DNA from: Bacteroidales bacterium
GTDB taxonomy: Bacteria; Bacteroidota; Bacteroidia; Bacteroidales; Lentimicrobiaceae
Direction: 5' to 3'
Assembly (NCBI GenBank): GCA_016709025.1
Contig: JADJEQ010000004.1
Coordinates: 1-64,000 of the forward strand
Length of the DNA: 64,000 nt
Part shown: in pieces, positions 26,506 through 36,445 of the stretch
Numbering within the stretch: position 1 is the first letter of the stretch
Layout of the letters: each line of letters begins with the position of its first letter
Position numbers and translations under genes: made by a program
Notes under the pieces: model-generated
What the model was told of the DNA's origin: nothing
The model's database searches: none
Seen by the model: the letters and a program-made list of their open reading frames with translations, nothing else

Positions 26506-27522
26506 CTACATATCAGTATTTTGTAAAAACAAAACTTCATTCAGACAACGGATTGACCTATCAGAGAAGAAATCAGCCGCAGGGTAGAGTAAAAACCCTC
26601 CCTGATCTTTAATTTCAGGCATGGGTACTATCAACACCTCAGCCTGGTCGTTCCGGTTGAATATTTCACTGAATGAAAACACTGCCCGATAGCCATCCGG
26701 AGCTGCAACAATAATAAGCCCCGTTCTGAGTGTTTCCTCATCCATCTTATAGTATTCGCGGGTATAATCCTTCAGCATAACACCGCTGAACGGCGTTGTT
26801 CCATGTATTCCACGTCCCCTGCCATAAAACACAGATCCATAGTTAACCATAGGCAGACCGGGCTTAGTCTTTTCAGTGAGTGTATTTAGCAGGGTATTCT
26901 TATGGTAGAATTTTACATCGTCGGCGTACATATCTTTTATATCCCGGTCGATCCTGTATTTTACAGTGCTGGATTTCACCGTTATTTTGACCGGATTGCT
27001 GATATTGCGCACTGTGTATAAGTCGGAAGCTACCACCAGTTTAGCATCAACAGGTAAGGGCCAGAGGTCTTTTGTTTTTGACGGAACTATTCTTCTCACC
27101 TTTGAGGCAATGATGATTTCATGCCGATGTATCGGATAGTAAATTTCGCCCCAGCTTAAGACTACCTTTTCACCGGCGGCATTCTCAACCTCCACATAGA
27201 GGTCGATGATGGGCGGAAACTCTTCCTGGTTTTTCTTTTTGAGCACAACCTTGTCGAGAATGTCATACAGAGAATAGCCTTCATATTGATAAGCGCCCGT
27301 AAACTTTCCGTTTTCGTAGTTAAACTCCGTTTCCTTCACTACTAACTGCCTCAAAGGCAGTGATGAGAAATCGACAACTCCGGGATTTTCAACCTCACCG
27401 GCGATTGTAAGCGATGACATGCGAAGGTCATTCTGTGGTGCATCGTCGTAAAAATCATTGGTCTGTGCTATTCCTGAGTGGAAAGTTATTAAACCCAGGC
27501 AAATCGCTATCAGTTTCTTCAT
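26506..27522 (-). CDS. Exported SUOX-fold protein without Moco cysteine
   Basis: 338-residue exported protein (signal peptide to GIAQ). Two segments resemble the oxidoreductase molybdopterin-binding (sulfite-oxidase) fold. The first is LTIAGEVENPGVVDFSSLPL with YEGYSLYDILDKVVL. The second is IVAAPDGYRAVFSFSEIF, VLIVPMPEIKDQGGFLLYPA and SIRCLNEVLFL. The mature protein has a single Cys (SIRC), far from where Moco enzymes place their Mo-ligating Cys, so catalysis with Mo is unlikely. It is 64 bp downstream of a TonB receptor in a four-gene operon. A ligand-binding role for the fold is inferred. Confidence 0.75.
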   Translation of the reverse strand: MKKLIAICLGLITFHSGIAQTNDFYDDAPQNDLRMSSLTIAGEVENPGVVDFSSLPLRQLVVKETEFNYENGKFTGAYQYEGYSLYDILDKVVLKKKNQEEFPPIIDLYVEVENAAGEKVVLSWGEIYYPIHRHEIIIASKVRRIVPSKTKDLWPLPVDAKLVVASDLYTVRNISNPVKITVKSSTVKYRIDRDIKDMYADDVKFYHKNTLLNTLTEKTKPGLPMVNYGSVFYGRGRGIHGTTPFSGVMLKDYTREYYKMDEETLRTGLIIVAAPDGYRAVFSFSEIFNRNDQAEVLIVPMPEIKDQGGFLLYPAADFFSDRSIRCLNEVLFLQNTDM

Positions 27523-27586
27523 ATTATATATGTATTGAATGTTTAAATCAAAAAAAGATTAAACCTTACTGTTGTCAGTGCTTCTG

Positions 27587-29938
27587 TCAGAATTTTACTT
27601 CAAAGCCCGCTGTGATAAACCGCCCAGGTCCAACGTTATACTTGCTGTCATAGATTTTCACATCAAACAGGTTCTGTATGCCCAGCGATACATGACAATA
27701 CCTGAAGACCGGCCTCCAGAATTTCAGGTCAACTGTGGAATAAGCCGGGTATTGATCAGATTGAACCAATTCATCCCAGGTATTCTGATCGTTGATGAAC
27801 ATGGCTCCTGTGTAACGGAAGGTCAGACCTGCATTGAGTATACGGTTTTGCCATGAAACACCTGCAGTAACAATGTTGGCAGGTACATCGGTCATTGTTT
27901 TACCGAAAAGGTCAATGGTGTCGTTTTCAGCTATTTTGGTATAGTCCAGTATTTTCGCACTGGCATAGGCATAACCGGCAAACATGGTAACAGACGGGAC
28001 AATCTCATAGTTTGCTGAAAATTCAGCTCCGTATATTTCTACTTCGCTGATGTTGGCCCTGATAAAGATGGGGCGTTCGCCAAAACCCATATCTATGGTC
28101 TGCCCGTTGGTAACATAATATTGAAAATCTGTACCTAGTGAATAGTAGGCAGATGCTTCCATGGTGAGAAGGCGCAATATGCCACTGCGAAAGGGTTTGA
28201 AATCAGTTCCTGCTTCAAAGTTGCTCAGGTATTCAGGCTTCAAATCCGGGCTTGCAATCTTAAAACCGCCTTTTATCCGGCCCGATCGGCACATATCGTC
28301 GAGTACCGCCGGTCTGAAACCCCTTGAATATCCAAGATACACCCGGTTGCTGCTGTTCCAGCGGTAGTGAGCCGAAATGCGGGGACTGAGCGCGCTGCGG
28401 ATATGGGTTGGCATCGCTTTATCCTGGTAAATATCCATGAATTCGGTTTCCTGTGAAGGTGTTTCTATGTAAAAAGATCCATCGTGGAAACCGGCCACAT
28501 CATAACGCAACCCGGCAAGAATTCTCACTTTTTCCTGAAGTAATCCAATCTCATCCTGCAAAAAGAATGACAAGGTGTTCATCTTGCCGGCATTATATAC
28601 AATATCTGTTGAGGTGTAATATTTGTCCCAGGCGTCCACACTTCCATTCCTGAAATCGAACCCACCGGTAACCTTATGCTGATCACCCAACGGACGGGTG
28701 ATTGAGGTAAGCCAGCCATAATCGCGCCTGGTGCTCAAAACATCGTACCATGTATAATCGTCTTTCAGGTATTCGTTTACCTTCCTGTAGTCTTCGTTCA
28801 GAAAGTAAGCCGCTGAAAGTATGCTGTATTTACCCAGCTGTCCTCTGTAGTTGAGGTTTACACCATAAGAATCATGATCGGTGGTATTTCCACGGGGCTG
28901 ATGCACTTTTTCACCTGTACCCCGGTTATCGTTGTAGTAATTGAGCGATGCGCCAATTGTATGTTTTCCGCCAATTGAATACGCTGTCCTGAACCCGGCA
29001 CCAGTTTCACGCAGGTCGGAATTCACAATGTATGGATTTGACTTTACATCGGCTTCTGACTGGGTTACATAGCCATCACTCTGCCTGTAAAAGGTATTGG
29101 CCATCCAGGTCCATTGATCGCCGGGCTTTTTAATCTTAAAATTACCGCCGGCAACAAATTTTCCTCCGATGGTGTTATAAGTTCCATATTCAAGACCGGC
29201 ATTGACAAACAAAGGTGCTTCAGGTTTGCGGGTGATGATGTTGATAATTCCACCCATGGCATTGCCCCCATAGATAGCAGAACCGGCACCCTTTGTTACT
29301 TCAATTCTCCGGACCATAGCCGCATCGAGCATATTCCAGTCGAACCCGCCTCCGTCGCTTTTATTCATTGGGATTCCATCCACCAGGATCAGCACCCTTC
29401 CCTGTTCTTTGCCGCTCATACCGCGCATGGTAACCGTGGCCTTTGTGCTGAGAATTCCAAACGGGCGGCTGTAATTGATCCCTGTAGCTACTTTCAGTAC
29501 CTCGTCAATACTCTGAACCGGTAGACTGGTGATGAGTTTTGGCCCCAACTGATTGATCCTGACCGGAGTATTCACAATACGGGAATCGGTTCGTGTGGCT
29601 GTAACAACAAATGTTTCTATTTCAGATGTTTCCGGTTGCATGGTAACCAAGATATTGGAAGAGCCAACCCGAAAAGTAATGCGAACAGTCTTATATCCGA
29701 TATAACTGAAGGAAATACTAACTGAATCACCCTGCAAACCGCAAAGATTAAATTGTCCGTTGCGGCCGGCAATAACCCCCTGACCGGGATTTACGGCTAT
29801 ACTTGCTCCCGGTAAAGGATAACCTGATGAACCATCCAGCACTTGCCCACCGACACATTGCTGTGCATGAAGGCCAGTTGAGGACAATGCCATCAGCAGG
29901 ATAATCAGCAACCACCTGGTGATTCCGGTTGTGTACAT
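27587..29938 (-). CDS. TonB-dependent receptor (FepA/CirA-like)
   Basis: 783-residue outer-membrane receptor. Signal peptide (to LHAQ), carboxypeptidase-like beta domain (LPGASIAVNPGQGVIAGRNG), plug (VTATRTDSRIVNTPVRI, VDGIPMNKSDGG, GAGSAIYGGNAMGGIINI) and barrel. TonB-box-like ETFVVTATRT precedes the plug. The barrel ends RFITAGFEVKF. Plug and barrel resemble siderophore/colicin-type receptors rather than SusC, and no SusD is present; instead two lipoproteins precede it with 11 bp spacing. Substrate unknown. Confidence 0.85.
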   Translation of the reverse strand: MYTTGITRWLLIILLMALSSTGLHAQQCVGGQVLDGSSGYPLPGASIAVNPGQGVIAGRNGQFNLCGLQGDSVSISFSYIGYKTVRITFRVGSSNILVTMQPETSEIETFVVTATRTDSRIVNTPVRINQLGPKLITSLPVQSIDEVLKVATGINYSRPFGILSTKATVTMRGMSGKEQGRVLILVDGIPMNKSDGGGFDWNMLDAAMVRRIEVTKGAGSAIYGGNAMGGIINIITRKPEAPLFVNAGLEYGTYNTIGGKFVAGGNFKIKKPGDQWTWMANTFYRQSDGYVTQSEADVKSNPYIVNSDLRETGAGFRTAYSIGGKHTIGASLNYYNDNRGTGEKVHQPRGNTTDHDSYGVNLNYRGQLGKYSILSAAYFLNEDYRKVNEYLKDDYTWYDVLSTRRDYGWLTSITRPLGDQHKVTGGFDFRNGSVDAWDKYYTSTDIVYNAGKMNTLSFFLQDEIGLLQEKVRILAGLRYDVAGFHDGSFYIETPSQETEFMDIYQDKAMPTHIRSALSPRISAHYRWNSSNRVYLGYSRGFRPAVLDDMCRSGRIKGGFKIASPDLKPEYLSNFEAGTDFKPFRSGILRLLTMEASAYYSLGTDFQYYVTNGQTIDMGFGERPIFIRANISEVEIYGAEFSANYEIVPSVTMFAGYAYASAKILDYTKIAENDTIDLFGKTMTDVPANIVTAGVSWQNRILNAGLTFRYTGAMFINDQNTWDELVQSDQYPAYSTVDLKFWRPVFRYCHVSLGIQNLFDVKIYDSKYNVGPGRFITAGFEVKF

Positions 29939-29949
29939 ATAATAAAATG

Positions 29950-30894
29950 TTACTGCTGAATTTTTATTTCCAATAAAATCGATCCTTCTTCATTTTCGTC
30001 GGCCTGTATCACTTTTATCATCCCATATTTACCCTGGCAGGTTTTAAACGGGATAACCCTTCCGGCATAAGCGTACTTGCAGTTACCACTCACTTTGGAA
30101 GGATTATAAGCCGTAACCAACAGGCTGTCGTTTAAGGCAGCATCAAACTGAGATGGAGTAACCAGTTGGTTGTCAGAAGTGTAATAATCAAACAATGTGG
30201 TGTTTTTAACAGTCCAGTTGCTGATAATGGGGTAATAACCAACAGTGGAAGTATATCCGGGACAGGTAAGTGATGGCGATGGAAGACCGGATGTATAATA
30301 AAAATATGGCACCAGGTCGATTGCTGATTCGTTTCCGGATACTGTAACTGCATCATAAATAGCACCATTGGCAAGGTCGAGAAAGCAAGTTGTTGAAGCA
30401 TTGTTTTGCATTCCCACCTCAATAGGACCATAATGATGGATGGGGCCATAATCCACCCCCTCCCCTTTTCTCACCAGCAATGAGGCGGTGGCAGTATCCC
30501 TGTCGGCATTCATTACCAGCACGCGCCATATTTCCGATTCGGCAAGGCCTTTTGGGAAACTGAAATCCTCGTCATAACCTTCATTGCCAGCATAAATTCC
30601 ACGATCGAGTTGCACCGATGTGTCCTGCCCGATAATTCTTTCGATGCGCAGGTAAGTAAGTGCTGTTCCGGCCCCTGAAGCAAGCACCCCAATGTTGATC
30701 TTTCCTCCGGGGGATACTATTTCGCCAGACGATGTGTAGGCAACACCGGTCTTCAGAATTATTGCAGTACGGTTGATTTCCTCTTCCTTTCTGCAGGAAT
30801 TTAAACCGACTACGAAAATAAAAAACAAAAAAAGCCACAAGGTCCTTCCCGGACCTTGCAGCACACTATTATTAATGCAATTGAACCTGTTCAT
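29950..30894 (-). CDS. Surface lipoprotein, paralogue of the next gene
   Basis: 314 residues; lipobox VVGLNSC (Cys34). Its C-terminal half matches the neighbouring lipoprotein in plan: VGMQNNASTTCFLDLANG, FDYYTSDNQLVTPSQFDAALNDSLL, AGRVIPFKTCQGKYGMIKVI and SILLEIKIQQ at the end. The N-terminal half (ILKTGVAYTSSGEIVSPGG, YLRIERIIGQD) looks like an Ig-like domain. Its ATG abuts the stop of the upstream paralogue with no spacing and its stop is 11 bp before the TonB receptor ATG. Probably a substrate-binding or accessory lipoprotein for that receptor (inference). Confidence 0.75.
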   Translation of the reverse strand: MNRFNCINNSVLQGPGRTLWLFLFFIFVVGLNSCRKEEEINRTAIILKTGVAYTSSGEIVSPGGKINIGVLASGAGTALTYLRIERIIGQDTSVQLDRGIYAGNEGYDEDFSFPKGLAESEIWRVLVMNADRDTATASLLVRKGEGVDYGPIHHYGPIEVGMQNNASTTCFLDLANGAIYDAVTVSGNESAIDLVPYFYYTSGLPSPSLTCPGYTSTVGYYPIISNWTVKNTTLFDYYTSDNQLVTPSQFDAALNDSLLVTAYNPSKVSGNCKYAYAGRVIPFKTCQGKYGMIKVIQADENEEGSILLEIKIQQ

Positions 30895-31779
30895 TTATTG
30901 CTTCTGAATTTTCACTGCCATCTCGAGGGTTCCTGTAGTTTCTCCGTCAACTGCAATAACCTTGATCAGTCCGGTTAATCCTGAACTAATCTGAATGGCG
31001 TATACCTCACCGGCAGCAAGCACACTGGCTTTTTTCCTGGCTTCATCGGTGTTAAAAGCTTCGAGGATTACCGCATCGTTCTGAACAGCATCAAATTGCG
31101 CTGCTGTGAGGGTAGTTTTGTAGAAACGGGTCAGGTTTTTGGTGGTGTAGTTATCAGGGGATGAGGCGCCGGTGAATACACCTGTAATGTTTGATCCGGG
31201 AGAACCCATTGACATCATATTCGGATGTTCAGGCGTATTTTCAAAAAAGCAAAAGACATCGATTTTATCCTGATTCAGAAAGGCTTGCGCCTGAAAATAT
31301 TTGGTTGCCTGGTTGTTGCTGAACGACAGGAAGCTCTCGGTTGCAACATTGTCCTGAGCACCAACCAAAATGGTTGTGTAAGAGTTGATTTGTCCGAAAT
31401 TGCCGGTTATGGTAATGGTCTCTTCTTTCTTATTTCCGGCAATATCAGTCGCAGTGAAAGACCAGATATCCTGATCGGCTGTGCTTTTGGTTGTATAGAA
31501 ATCAAATGTAAAACTCTGGGTATTGATGGTTGAGTCAACCAACGACAATCCATTGGCCTTTACCTCAAATTTTACAATTTTGTCGGTACCGTTGCCCTGA
31601 AGAATTATACCAAACCACAGCGTATCACCGAAGGCAGCAGTTGTATTGCCTGTGATGTAACCATCCTGTTGATTAAATGCAATGGTTGGAGGAACCGGTT
31701 CATCTTCCTCTTTGGCACAGCTACTGAAGATCAGGCCTGATAAAAAGGCAAGTCCACAAAGAATAATTAGTTTTTTCAT
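30895..31779 (-). CDS. Surface lipoprotein, first gene of receptor locus
   Basis: 294 residues; lipobox LIFSSC (Cys21) followed by AKEEDEP, acidic as in surface-exposed Bacteroidota lipoproteins. The N-terminal half is Ig-like (SFTATDIAGNKKEETITITG). The C-terminal half reads VGAQDNVATESFLSFSNNQA, YKTTLTAAQFDAVQNDAVIL, AGEVYAIQISSGLTGLIKVI, then GTLEMAVKIQKQ, paralogous to the next gene. Similar modules occur as stand-alone lipoproteins in Bacteroidota. It heads the operon lipoprotein, lipoprotein, TonB receptor, SUOX-fold protein, with a good promoter candidate 49 bp upstream. Confidence 0.75.
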   Translation of the reverse strand: MKKLIILCGLAFLSGLIFSSCAKEEDEPVPPTIAFNQQDGYITGNTTAAFGDTLWFGIILQGNGTDKIVKFEVKANGLSLVDSTINTQSFTFDFYTTKSTADQDIWSFTATDIAGNKKEETITITGNFGQINSYTTILVGAQDNVATESFLSFSNNQATKYFQAQAFLNQDKIDVFCFFENTPEHPNMMSMGSPGSNITGVFTGASSPDNYTTKNLTRFYKTTLTAAQFDAVQNDAVILEAFNTDEARKKASVLAAGEVYAIQISSGLTGLIKVIAVDGETTGTLEMAVKIQKQ

Positions 31780-31827
31780 GGTTTTAAGGTTGGTTTACTC
31801 GTTTAGAATTGAAATTCATATCGGCGG

Positions 31828-31858
31828 CAAAAGTATTACTAGATTTGGGTTTAACAAG
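31828..31858 (-). promoter_or_regulatory. Promoter of the receptor operon
   Basis: Minus strand: CTTG (complement of 31855-31858), 19 bp, TACTTTTG (complement of 31828-31835), a near-consensus TTTG-N19-TAnnTTTG. The rest of 31859-32211 is AT-rich without other recognised features. Confidence 0.65.
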
Positions 31859-32211
31859 GAGAAACAGGAATTTAGAAAGATTCTAAAGAAATATTTTCAC
31901 CACAGTAAACTACTTGTTGGAATAGAACAAATGCAGAGACTCACTAAAATTTTTTCATTGGGTTATTCAGGATGAGTGGGCTCCTTAGCTGATATCAAAC
32001 GGAAAAGGAGTTTCTGCGCTACCTTTTAATTTAGATCTCGCTTAAACGGTTTGATTGAAACGATTGATAAATGAACAATGTATACTCAGCAATGAATGGT
32101 CGTTATTCAATTTCAGCATAAAAAAAGTATTAAGCAGTTGTCTGACTAAGAAAAAATGCAAGTATTAAGTAAATAAATTACTCAAAATGAACAAAAGGTG
32201 CATAAACTCCT

Positions 32212-32219
32212 TATATTTG
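32212..32219 (+). promoter_or_regulatory. Candidate -7 box of the lipoprotein gene
   Basis: TATATTTG, 19 bp before the ATG at 32238. No convincing -33 box. Confidence 0.45.
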
Positions 32220-32237
32220 ATCTAAATAAAGACTGTT

Positions 32238-32738
32238 ATGAAAAAATATGCTCCAAGAGCTGTTTTTCTGATTGTCTGCTTCCTCGCTACATCCTGTGAT
32301 TCATTTGACGCACGGGAACTCTATGCCGATAACCTCGATACACTAACAATTATTAATCAGCAGAATCAGGATAACCTCAACAATGAACAATCATTTGCTA
32401 TAATCCGGAAATATCTCGGCAAAAGACCGTCTGATGTAAAACTTCTGGAAACAGAACCATTAAAAAGCGCCCTGATGGACATTATGGGCAATGAGTATGA
32501 GGCTTTTGTAGAAATGATGCAGAATGCAGCTCCGCTGAAGGAAGAAAAACTGATCTACAGCGTCGGTTCACTTCCGGATTTATCAAGAATCGGATTTGGG
32601 TATATCATCATCGACCCTGATAACAATTTGCTTCGAGCGGGAATAGTGAAACCGGGATACCACAGAACCTTCGGTACAAAAGTCAGTGAAATGGATACCC
32701 CTGCAGAGATTGACCGCAAGTGTAAATCCATTCTTTGA
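32238..32738 (+). CDS. Hypothetical lipoprotein
   Basis: 166 residues; lipobox FLATSC (Cys20) followed by DSFDARE. The mature part is mainly helical at first (INQQNQDNLNNEQSFAIIRKYLG), then SRIGFGYIIIDPDNNLLRAGIV and YHRTFGTKVSEMDTPAEID. It is not matched to a known family. Convergent with the GT39 gene; only 7 bp separate the stops, and no terminator hairpin is seen between them. Confidence 0.65.
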   Translation: MKKYAPRAVFLIVCFLATSCDSFDARELYADNLDTLTIINQQNQDNLNNEQSFAIIRKYLGKRPSDVKLLETEPLKSALMDIMGNEYEAFVEMMQNAAPLKEEKLIYSVGSLPDLSRIGFGYIIIDPDNNLLRAGIVKPGYHRTFGTKVSEMDTPAEIDRKCKSIL

Positions 32739-32745
32739 TTCATTT

Positions 32746-34227
32746 TTATTTTACCGGTTCAACCGGCTTTGGATCATAAATCCCGACATTGAAAGTCTGG
32801 GGGAAGAAAGCTTTGTCAATCCGCACATAGGCACTATCAAGGTACTCAAAAAGCCTTTCTTCCGGATTTGTCGCATTGCCTTCCATAAATAGTATCACCC
32901 TTTGCCCGGGTATTGCATTCAGTATATTTTTTGTGTGTGACAACCCCCATACCCTGTAGATGTCATTCTTCGGGCAGGTATTGTAGAAATTATCGGAGTC
33001 TCCGAATATAGCCTTGTCGTAATGATAAGCAAACGGCAGATCAGCCCACACCGGATAGATGATAATAATTCTTTTATTGCGGTCAGTATCATATTTCTTC
33101 ACAAATTCCACTGCTTTCTTCACCTCCCTGTAACTGAAATCATCGGGCAGAATACGCAGGTTTATAAACATAAATACGAGCAAAACGGCTCCGGCCAGAG
33201 GTTCAAGATATTTATGCCTTTGAAAGAGCATACCGGATAATGCCGGTATAAACAGAAACAGCCCAACTGAATTATACAGGATGTAGGTATCGCAGAAAAC
33301 GGGAATTTTTGAACTGATCAGGAACATAAAGGTATAAGGGGCAAACCACCATATAAATAAGGCAGGCACGCCCGGATTAAACTGCTTCCACTTTTTCCTG
33401 TACAGAAGAAATGCTGTAAACAAAACGCCGGCTATAACAATGTACATTGCTACTTTAAATACCTCTTTATTATTTAACAAATAATAAATCTGCAAGTGAA
33501 AATCCTCCGGATTTGGTGGCCTGAGCCAGGTACCCTTACTCGATTTCTGAAATTGCTTCAATACAATGGGAACCATCGGAAGAAATCCAATAACTGTTGC
33601 AACAGATGGAATCTGAAAACGGAGAAACATCCTGAAGTTCCTTACATATATTAAGCTGGTGATAAACTGGGCAAAAATCACAAACCAGCCAAAATAGTGA
33701 GAATACACAAGAAACAGATTGGATAGTATCAGCCCTGCCAATGCCTTATGGTTTTTGACATTCTGCAGATAATTCATGTAGAAATAGAGTGCTGATGCCG
33801 TTGACATAGACAAGAGCGAGTAGGTGCGCACCTGTAACCCATGGAAAAAATGATAGGATGAAAACAGAAAAAGCGCGGAAGCAACCAATCCGGTCCAGAA
33901 ACTAAAAAACCGTTTGCCGGTGAAATAGATAAAAATAACAGTAATGGCATTAAACAAAAGCGGCACAATCCTTACCAGGCTACTTTCAACTCCGAACAGC
34001 CTGATCCATAAATGAACGAAAATCATGAACAACGGTGGATTGGGTTCACCTTCCGCGGGTAACTTCAGAATGCCACCTATACTTTTCTGGGCATTAAAAA
34101 TGGTAAATGGTTCATCAATACAAATATCGCGGTGGTTGATAAAATAAAGCTTCCAGAAAAAACCGATGATAAATAGCAATGCCGGTATATAGATGTTCAG
34201 GAGTTTGCTGTCATTGTCAGTCCTCAT
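32746..34227 (-). CDS. GT39-family membrane glycosyltransferase
   Basis: 493-residue polytopic protein (PMT_2/ArnT-like). The first extracytoplasmic loop has NHRDICIDEPFTIF with the catalytic-type acidic pair typical of GT39/GT-C folds, followed by NPPLFMIFVHLW. About ten membrane helices follow (SLVRIVPLLFNAITVIFIYF, LLVFMFINLR). The soluble C-terminus reads RIIIIYPVWADLPFAYHYD. Such enzymes transfer sugars from polyprenyl-phosphate donors to lipid or protein at the outer face of the inner membrane. No polysaccharide genes are adjacent, so the acceptor is unknown. Confidence 0.82.
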   Translation of the reverse strand: MRTDNDSKLLNIYIPALLFIIGFFWKLYFINHRDICIDEPFTIFNAQKSIGGILKLPAEGEPNPPLFMIFVHLWIRLFGVESSLVRIVPLLFNAITVIFIYFTGKRFFSFWTGLVASALFLFSSYHFFHGLQVRTYSLLSMSTASALYFYMNYLQNVKNHKALAGLILSNLFLVYSHYFGWFVIFAQFITSLIYVRNFRMFLRFQIPSVATVIGFLPMVPIVLKQFQKSSKGTWLRPPNPEDFHLQIYYLLNNKEVFKVAMYIVIAGVLFTAFLLYRKKWKQFNPGVPALFIWWFAPYTFMFLISSKIPVFCDTYILYNSVGLFLFIPALSGMLFQRHKYLEPLAGAVLLVFMFINLRILPDDFSYREVKKAVEFVKKYDTDRNKRIIIIYPVWADLPFAYHYDKAIFGDSDNFYNTCPKNDIYRVWGLSHTKNILNAIPGQRVILFMEGNATNPEERLFEYLDSAYVRIDKAFFPQTFNVGIYDPKPVEPVK

Positions 34228-34262
34228 AGAAAATTGATTTTTATTTATAATGCAAAGTAACT

Positions 34263-34270
34263 TATATTTG
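34263..34270 (+). promoter_or_regulatory. Candidate -7 box of acs
   Basis: TATATTTG, 127 bp upstream of the acs ATG. If used, it leaves a leader of about 115 nt. Confidence 0.35.
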
Positions 34271-34396
34271 AGTTAATTATTGCCAGAGAAAATGATGTTT
34301 TAGAGTTTCTTAAACCGATCATTCATTTCTGCAGCTTTTTAATAGTCCGGCGAACAAGCCAGCCCTTTGAATGTTTAAAACTAAAAAATTAACCCT

Positions 34397-36298
34397 ATGG
34401 AAAAGCCAGTCAACACCCTGAAGAAAATTTATGAACCTTCCAAAGAAGTAAAAAAGCATGCCATCATCAAGGATTATGAAAAGGTTTACCACGATTCGAT
34501 CAGCAATCCTGAAGTTTTCTGGGCAGCAGAAGCGAAAAAACTTGAATGGTACCGTAAGTGGGATAAAGTGCTCGACGATTCAAAACACCCGTTTTACGAA
34601 TGGTTTTCAGGGGGAAAAATTAACATCATCCACAATGCGCTTGACAGGCACCAAAAGAATGCAACCCGGAACAAGCTTGCCATCATCTGGGAAGGTGAAC
34701 CCGGTGATGTAAGAACTTTCTCTTACCACGCCCTGAACAGGGAGGTCTCGCGGTTTGCAAATATTCTGCGTTCAATGGGGGCAAAGCCAGGTGAAGTGAT
34801 CACCATCTATATGCCGCAGATTCCGGAAACCGTGATCGCAATGCTTGCCTGCGCCAAAATCGGCGCCATCCACAGCGTGGTTTACGGAGGTTTCAGTGTT
34901 GAAGCCCTGGCTGAACGTATTGAGGATGCCAACAGCCGTATACTTATAACCGCCGACGGAGGATACAGACGGGGCAAGGCAACGGCTCTTAAAAGTATTG
35001 CCAATGAGGCCATGAAGCGTTCCCCTACGATTGAAGTCTGCATAACTGTTAAAAGAACCGGTGAAGAATGCTATATGGAAAACGACCGCGATTTCTGGTA
35101 CCACGACCTGATGTCAATGCCGCTTGCCTGCACCAATTGCCATACCGAAGAAACCGATGCTGAAGATCCGCTTTTTATTTTATACACTTCAGGTACCACC
35201 GGTAAACCAAAGGGGTTGGTGCATACCCACGGTGGCTACAGCGTTTATACTGCCACGACCTTCAAATATGTTTTTGACATCAAACCGGAAGATCGTTTCT
35301 GGTGTGCTGCAGATCCCGGATGGATTACCGGGCACAGCTACATGGTGTATGGTCCGCTGATCAACGGAGCCACCGTAATGATGTACGAAGGAGCCCCCAA
35401 TCATCCTTACCCCAACCGCTGGTGGCAAATGATTGAGAAATATGGTATCAATATCCTTTATACCTCCCCCACTGCCATCAGGGGATTGATGCGGTTCGGT
35501 TCTTCCTGGGCCGACAGGCATAACCTGAGTTCATTGCGTTTGTTGGGTTCTGTTGGAGAACCCATTAACCCGGAGGCATGGAAATGGTATTATGAGGTAA
35601 TCGGCAAAGGGCGTTGCCCCATCATGGATACCTGGTGGCAAACCGAAACCGGAGGTCATATGATCACACCATTGCCGGTGATGCCGTTGAAACCGGGATC
35701 GGCTGCCAAACCATTCTTCGGGATAGAAGTTGCCGTAGTTGATGATGCCGGTAAAGAAGTAAAAGCCGGGGAAGAAGGCACCCTGGTAATAAAATCCCCC
35801 TGGCCGGGAATGGCCCGAACCATCCTGGGTGACCCCGACCGATATGTTGAAAAATACTGGGAAAAATACAGCGGACAGAAATGGTACCTGGCGGGCGACT
35901 CTGCCCGAAAGGATGAAGATGGGTATTATTGGATTATCGGCCGTATTGATGATGTGATAAAAGTAAGTGGCTACCGTCTCGGGTCAGCTGAAATTGAAAG
36001 TGCGCTGGTGAGCCATCCGGCAGTGACCGAAGCAGCAGCCATAGGTTTGCCCGATGAATTAAGGGGCAATATAATTCATTCAACGGTTATACTGAGACAA
36101 GGGTTTGAGGCAAATGACAAACTGGCTGAAGAACTGAAGAATCATGTAGAGCGTGAAATCGGGCCGATCGCAAGACCCGCATTTGTTGTATTTTCAGATG
36201 CACTGCCCAAAACCAGAAGTGGTAAGATTATGCGCCGGGTGCTAAAAGCCCGCGCATTGGGCCAGGATACCGGCGATATTTCCACCCTTGAGGAATAG
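34397..36298 (+). CDS. acs: Acetyl-CoA synthetase
   Basis: 633-residue AMP-forming acetate-CoA ligase. ATP-binding P-loop-like motif YTSGTTGKPKG (about residue 262), acetate pocket and adenylate region (DTWWQTETGGHMITP), hinge GRIDDVIKVSGYRLGSAEIE, and C-terminal PKTRSGKIMRRVLK with the Lys (about 607) that is acetylated for control in the family. Full length, no lesion. Monocistronic; a strong terminator follows. Allows use of acetate at low concentration. Confidence 0.95.
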   Translation: MEKPVNTLKKIYEPSKEVKKHAIIKDYEKVYHDSISNPEVFWAAEAKKLEWYRKWDKVLDDSKHPFYEWFSGGKINIIHNALDRHQKNATRNKLAIIWEGEPGDVRTFSYHALNREVSRFANILRSMGAKPGEVITIYMPQIPETVIAMLACAKIGAIHSVVYGGFSVEALAERIEDANSRILITADGGYRRGKATALKSIANEAMKRSPTIEVCITVKRTGEECYMENDRDFWYHDLMSMPLACTNCHTEETDAEDPLFILYTSGTTGKPKGLVHTHGGYSVYTATTFKYVFDIKPEDRFWCAADPGWITGHSYMVYGPLINGATVMMYEGAPNHPYPNRWWQMIEKYGINILYTSPTAIRGLMRFGSSWADRHNLSSLRLLGSVGEPINPEAWKWYYEVIGKGRCPIMDTWWQTETGGHMITPLPVMPLKPGSAAKPFFGIEVAVVDDAGKEVKAGEEGTLVIKSPWPGMARTILGDPDRYVEKYWEKYSGQKWYLAGDSARKDEDGYYWIIGRIDDVIKVSGYRLGSAEIESALVSHPAVTEAAAIGLPDELRGNIIHSTVILRQGFEANDKLAEELKNHVEREIGPIARPAFVVFSDALPKTRSGKIMRRVLKARALGQDTGDISTLEE

Positions 36299-36339
36299 CG
36301 TTTCTGAAATAAATTATATTTCAGGCTCATTCAGCATAC

Positions 36340-36376
36340 GATCAGACCTGTTTTCCGGGTCTGATCATTTTTTTTC
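36340..36376 (+). terminator. Terminator of acs
   Basis: Perfect 9-bp stem GATCAGACC/GGTCTGATC with a short loop and T9 tract. A smaller dyad (CTGAAAT...ATTTCAG) lies just before it at 36304-36324. Confidence 0.9.
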
Positions 36377-36445
36377 CGGAAAAAAGTTAACCGATAAGCC
36401 AAATCATTAATTTTACCATGTAATTCTAAAACAACTGACAAGATC

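Noticed and set aside
26506..27522. Active sulfite oxidase or MsrP-type enzyme
   Set aside because: No Cys is found where the Mo-ligating Cys belongs, and no membrane or cytochrome partner is present.
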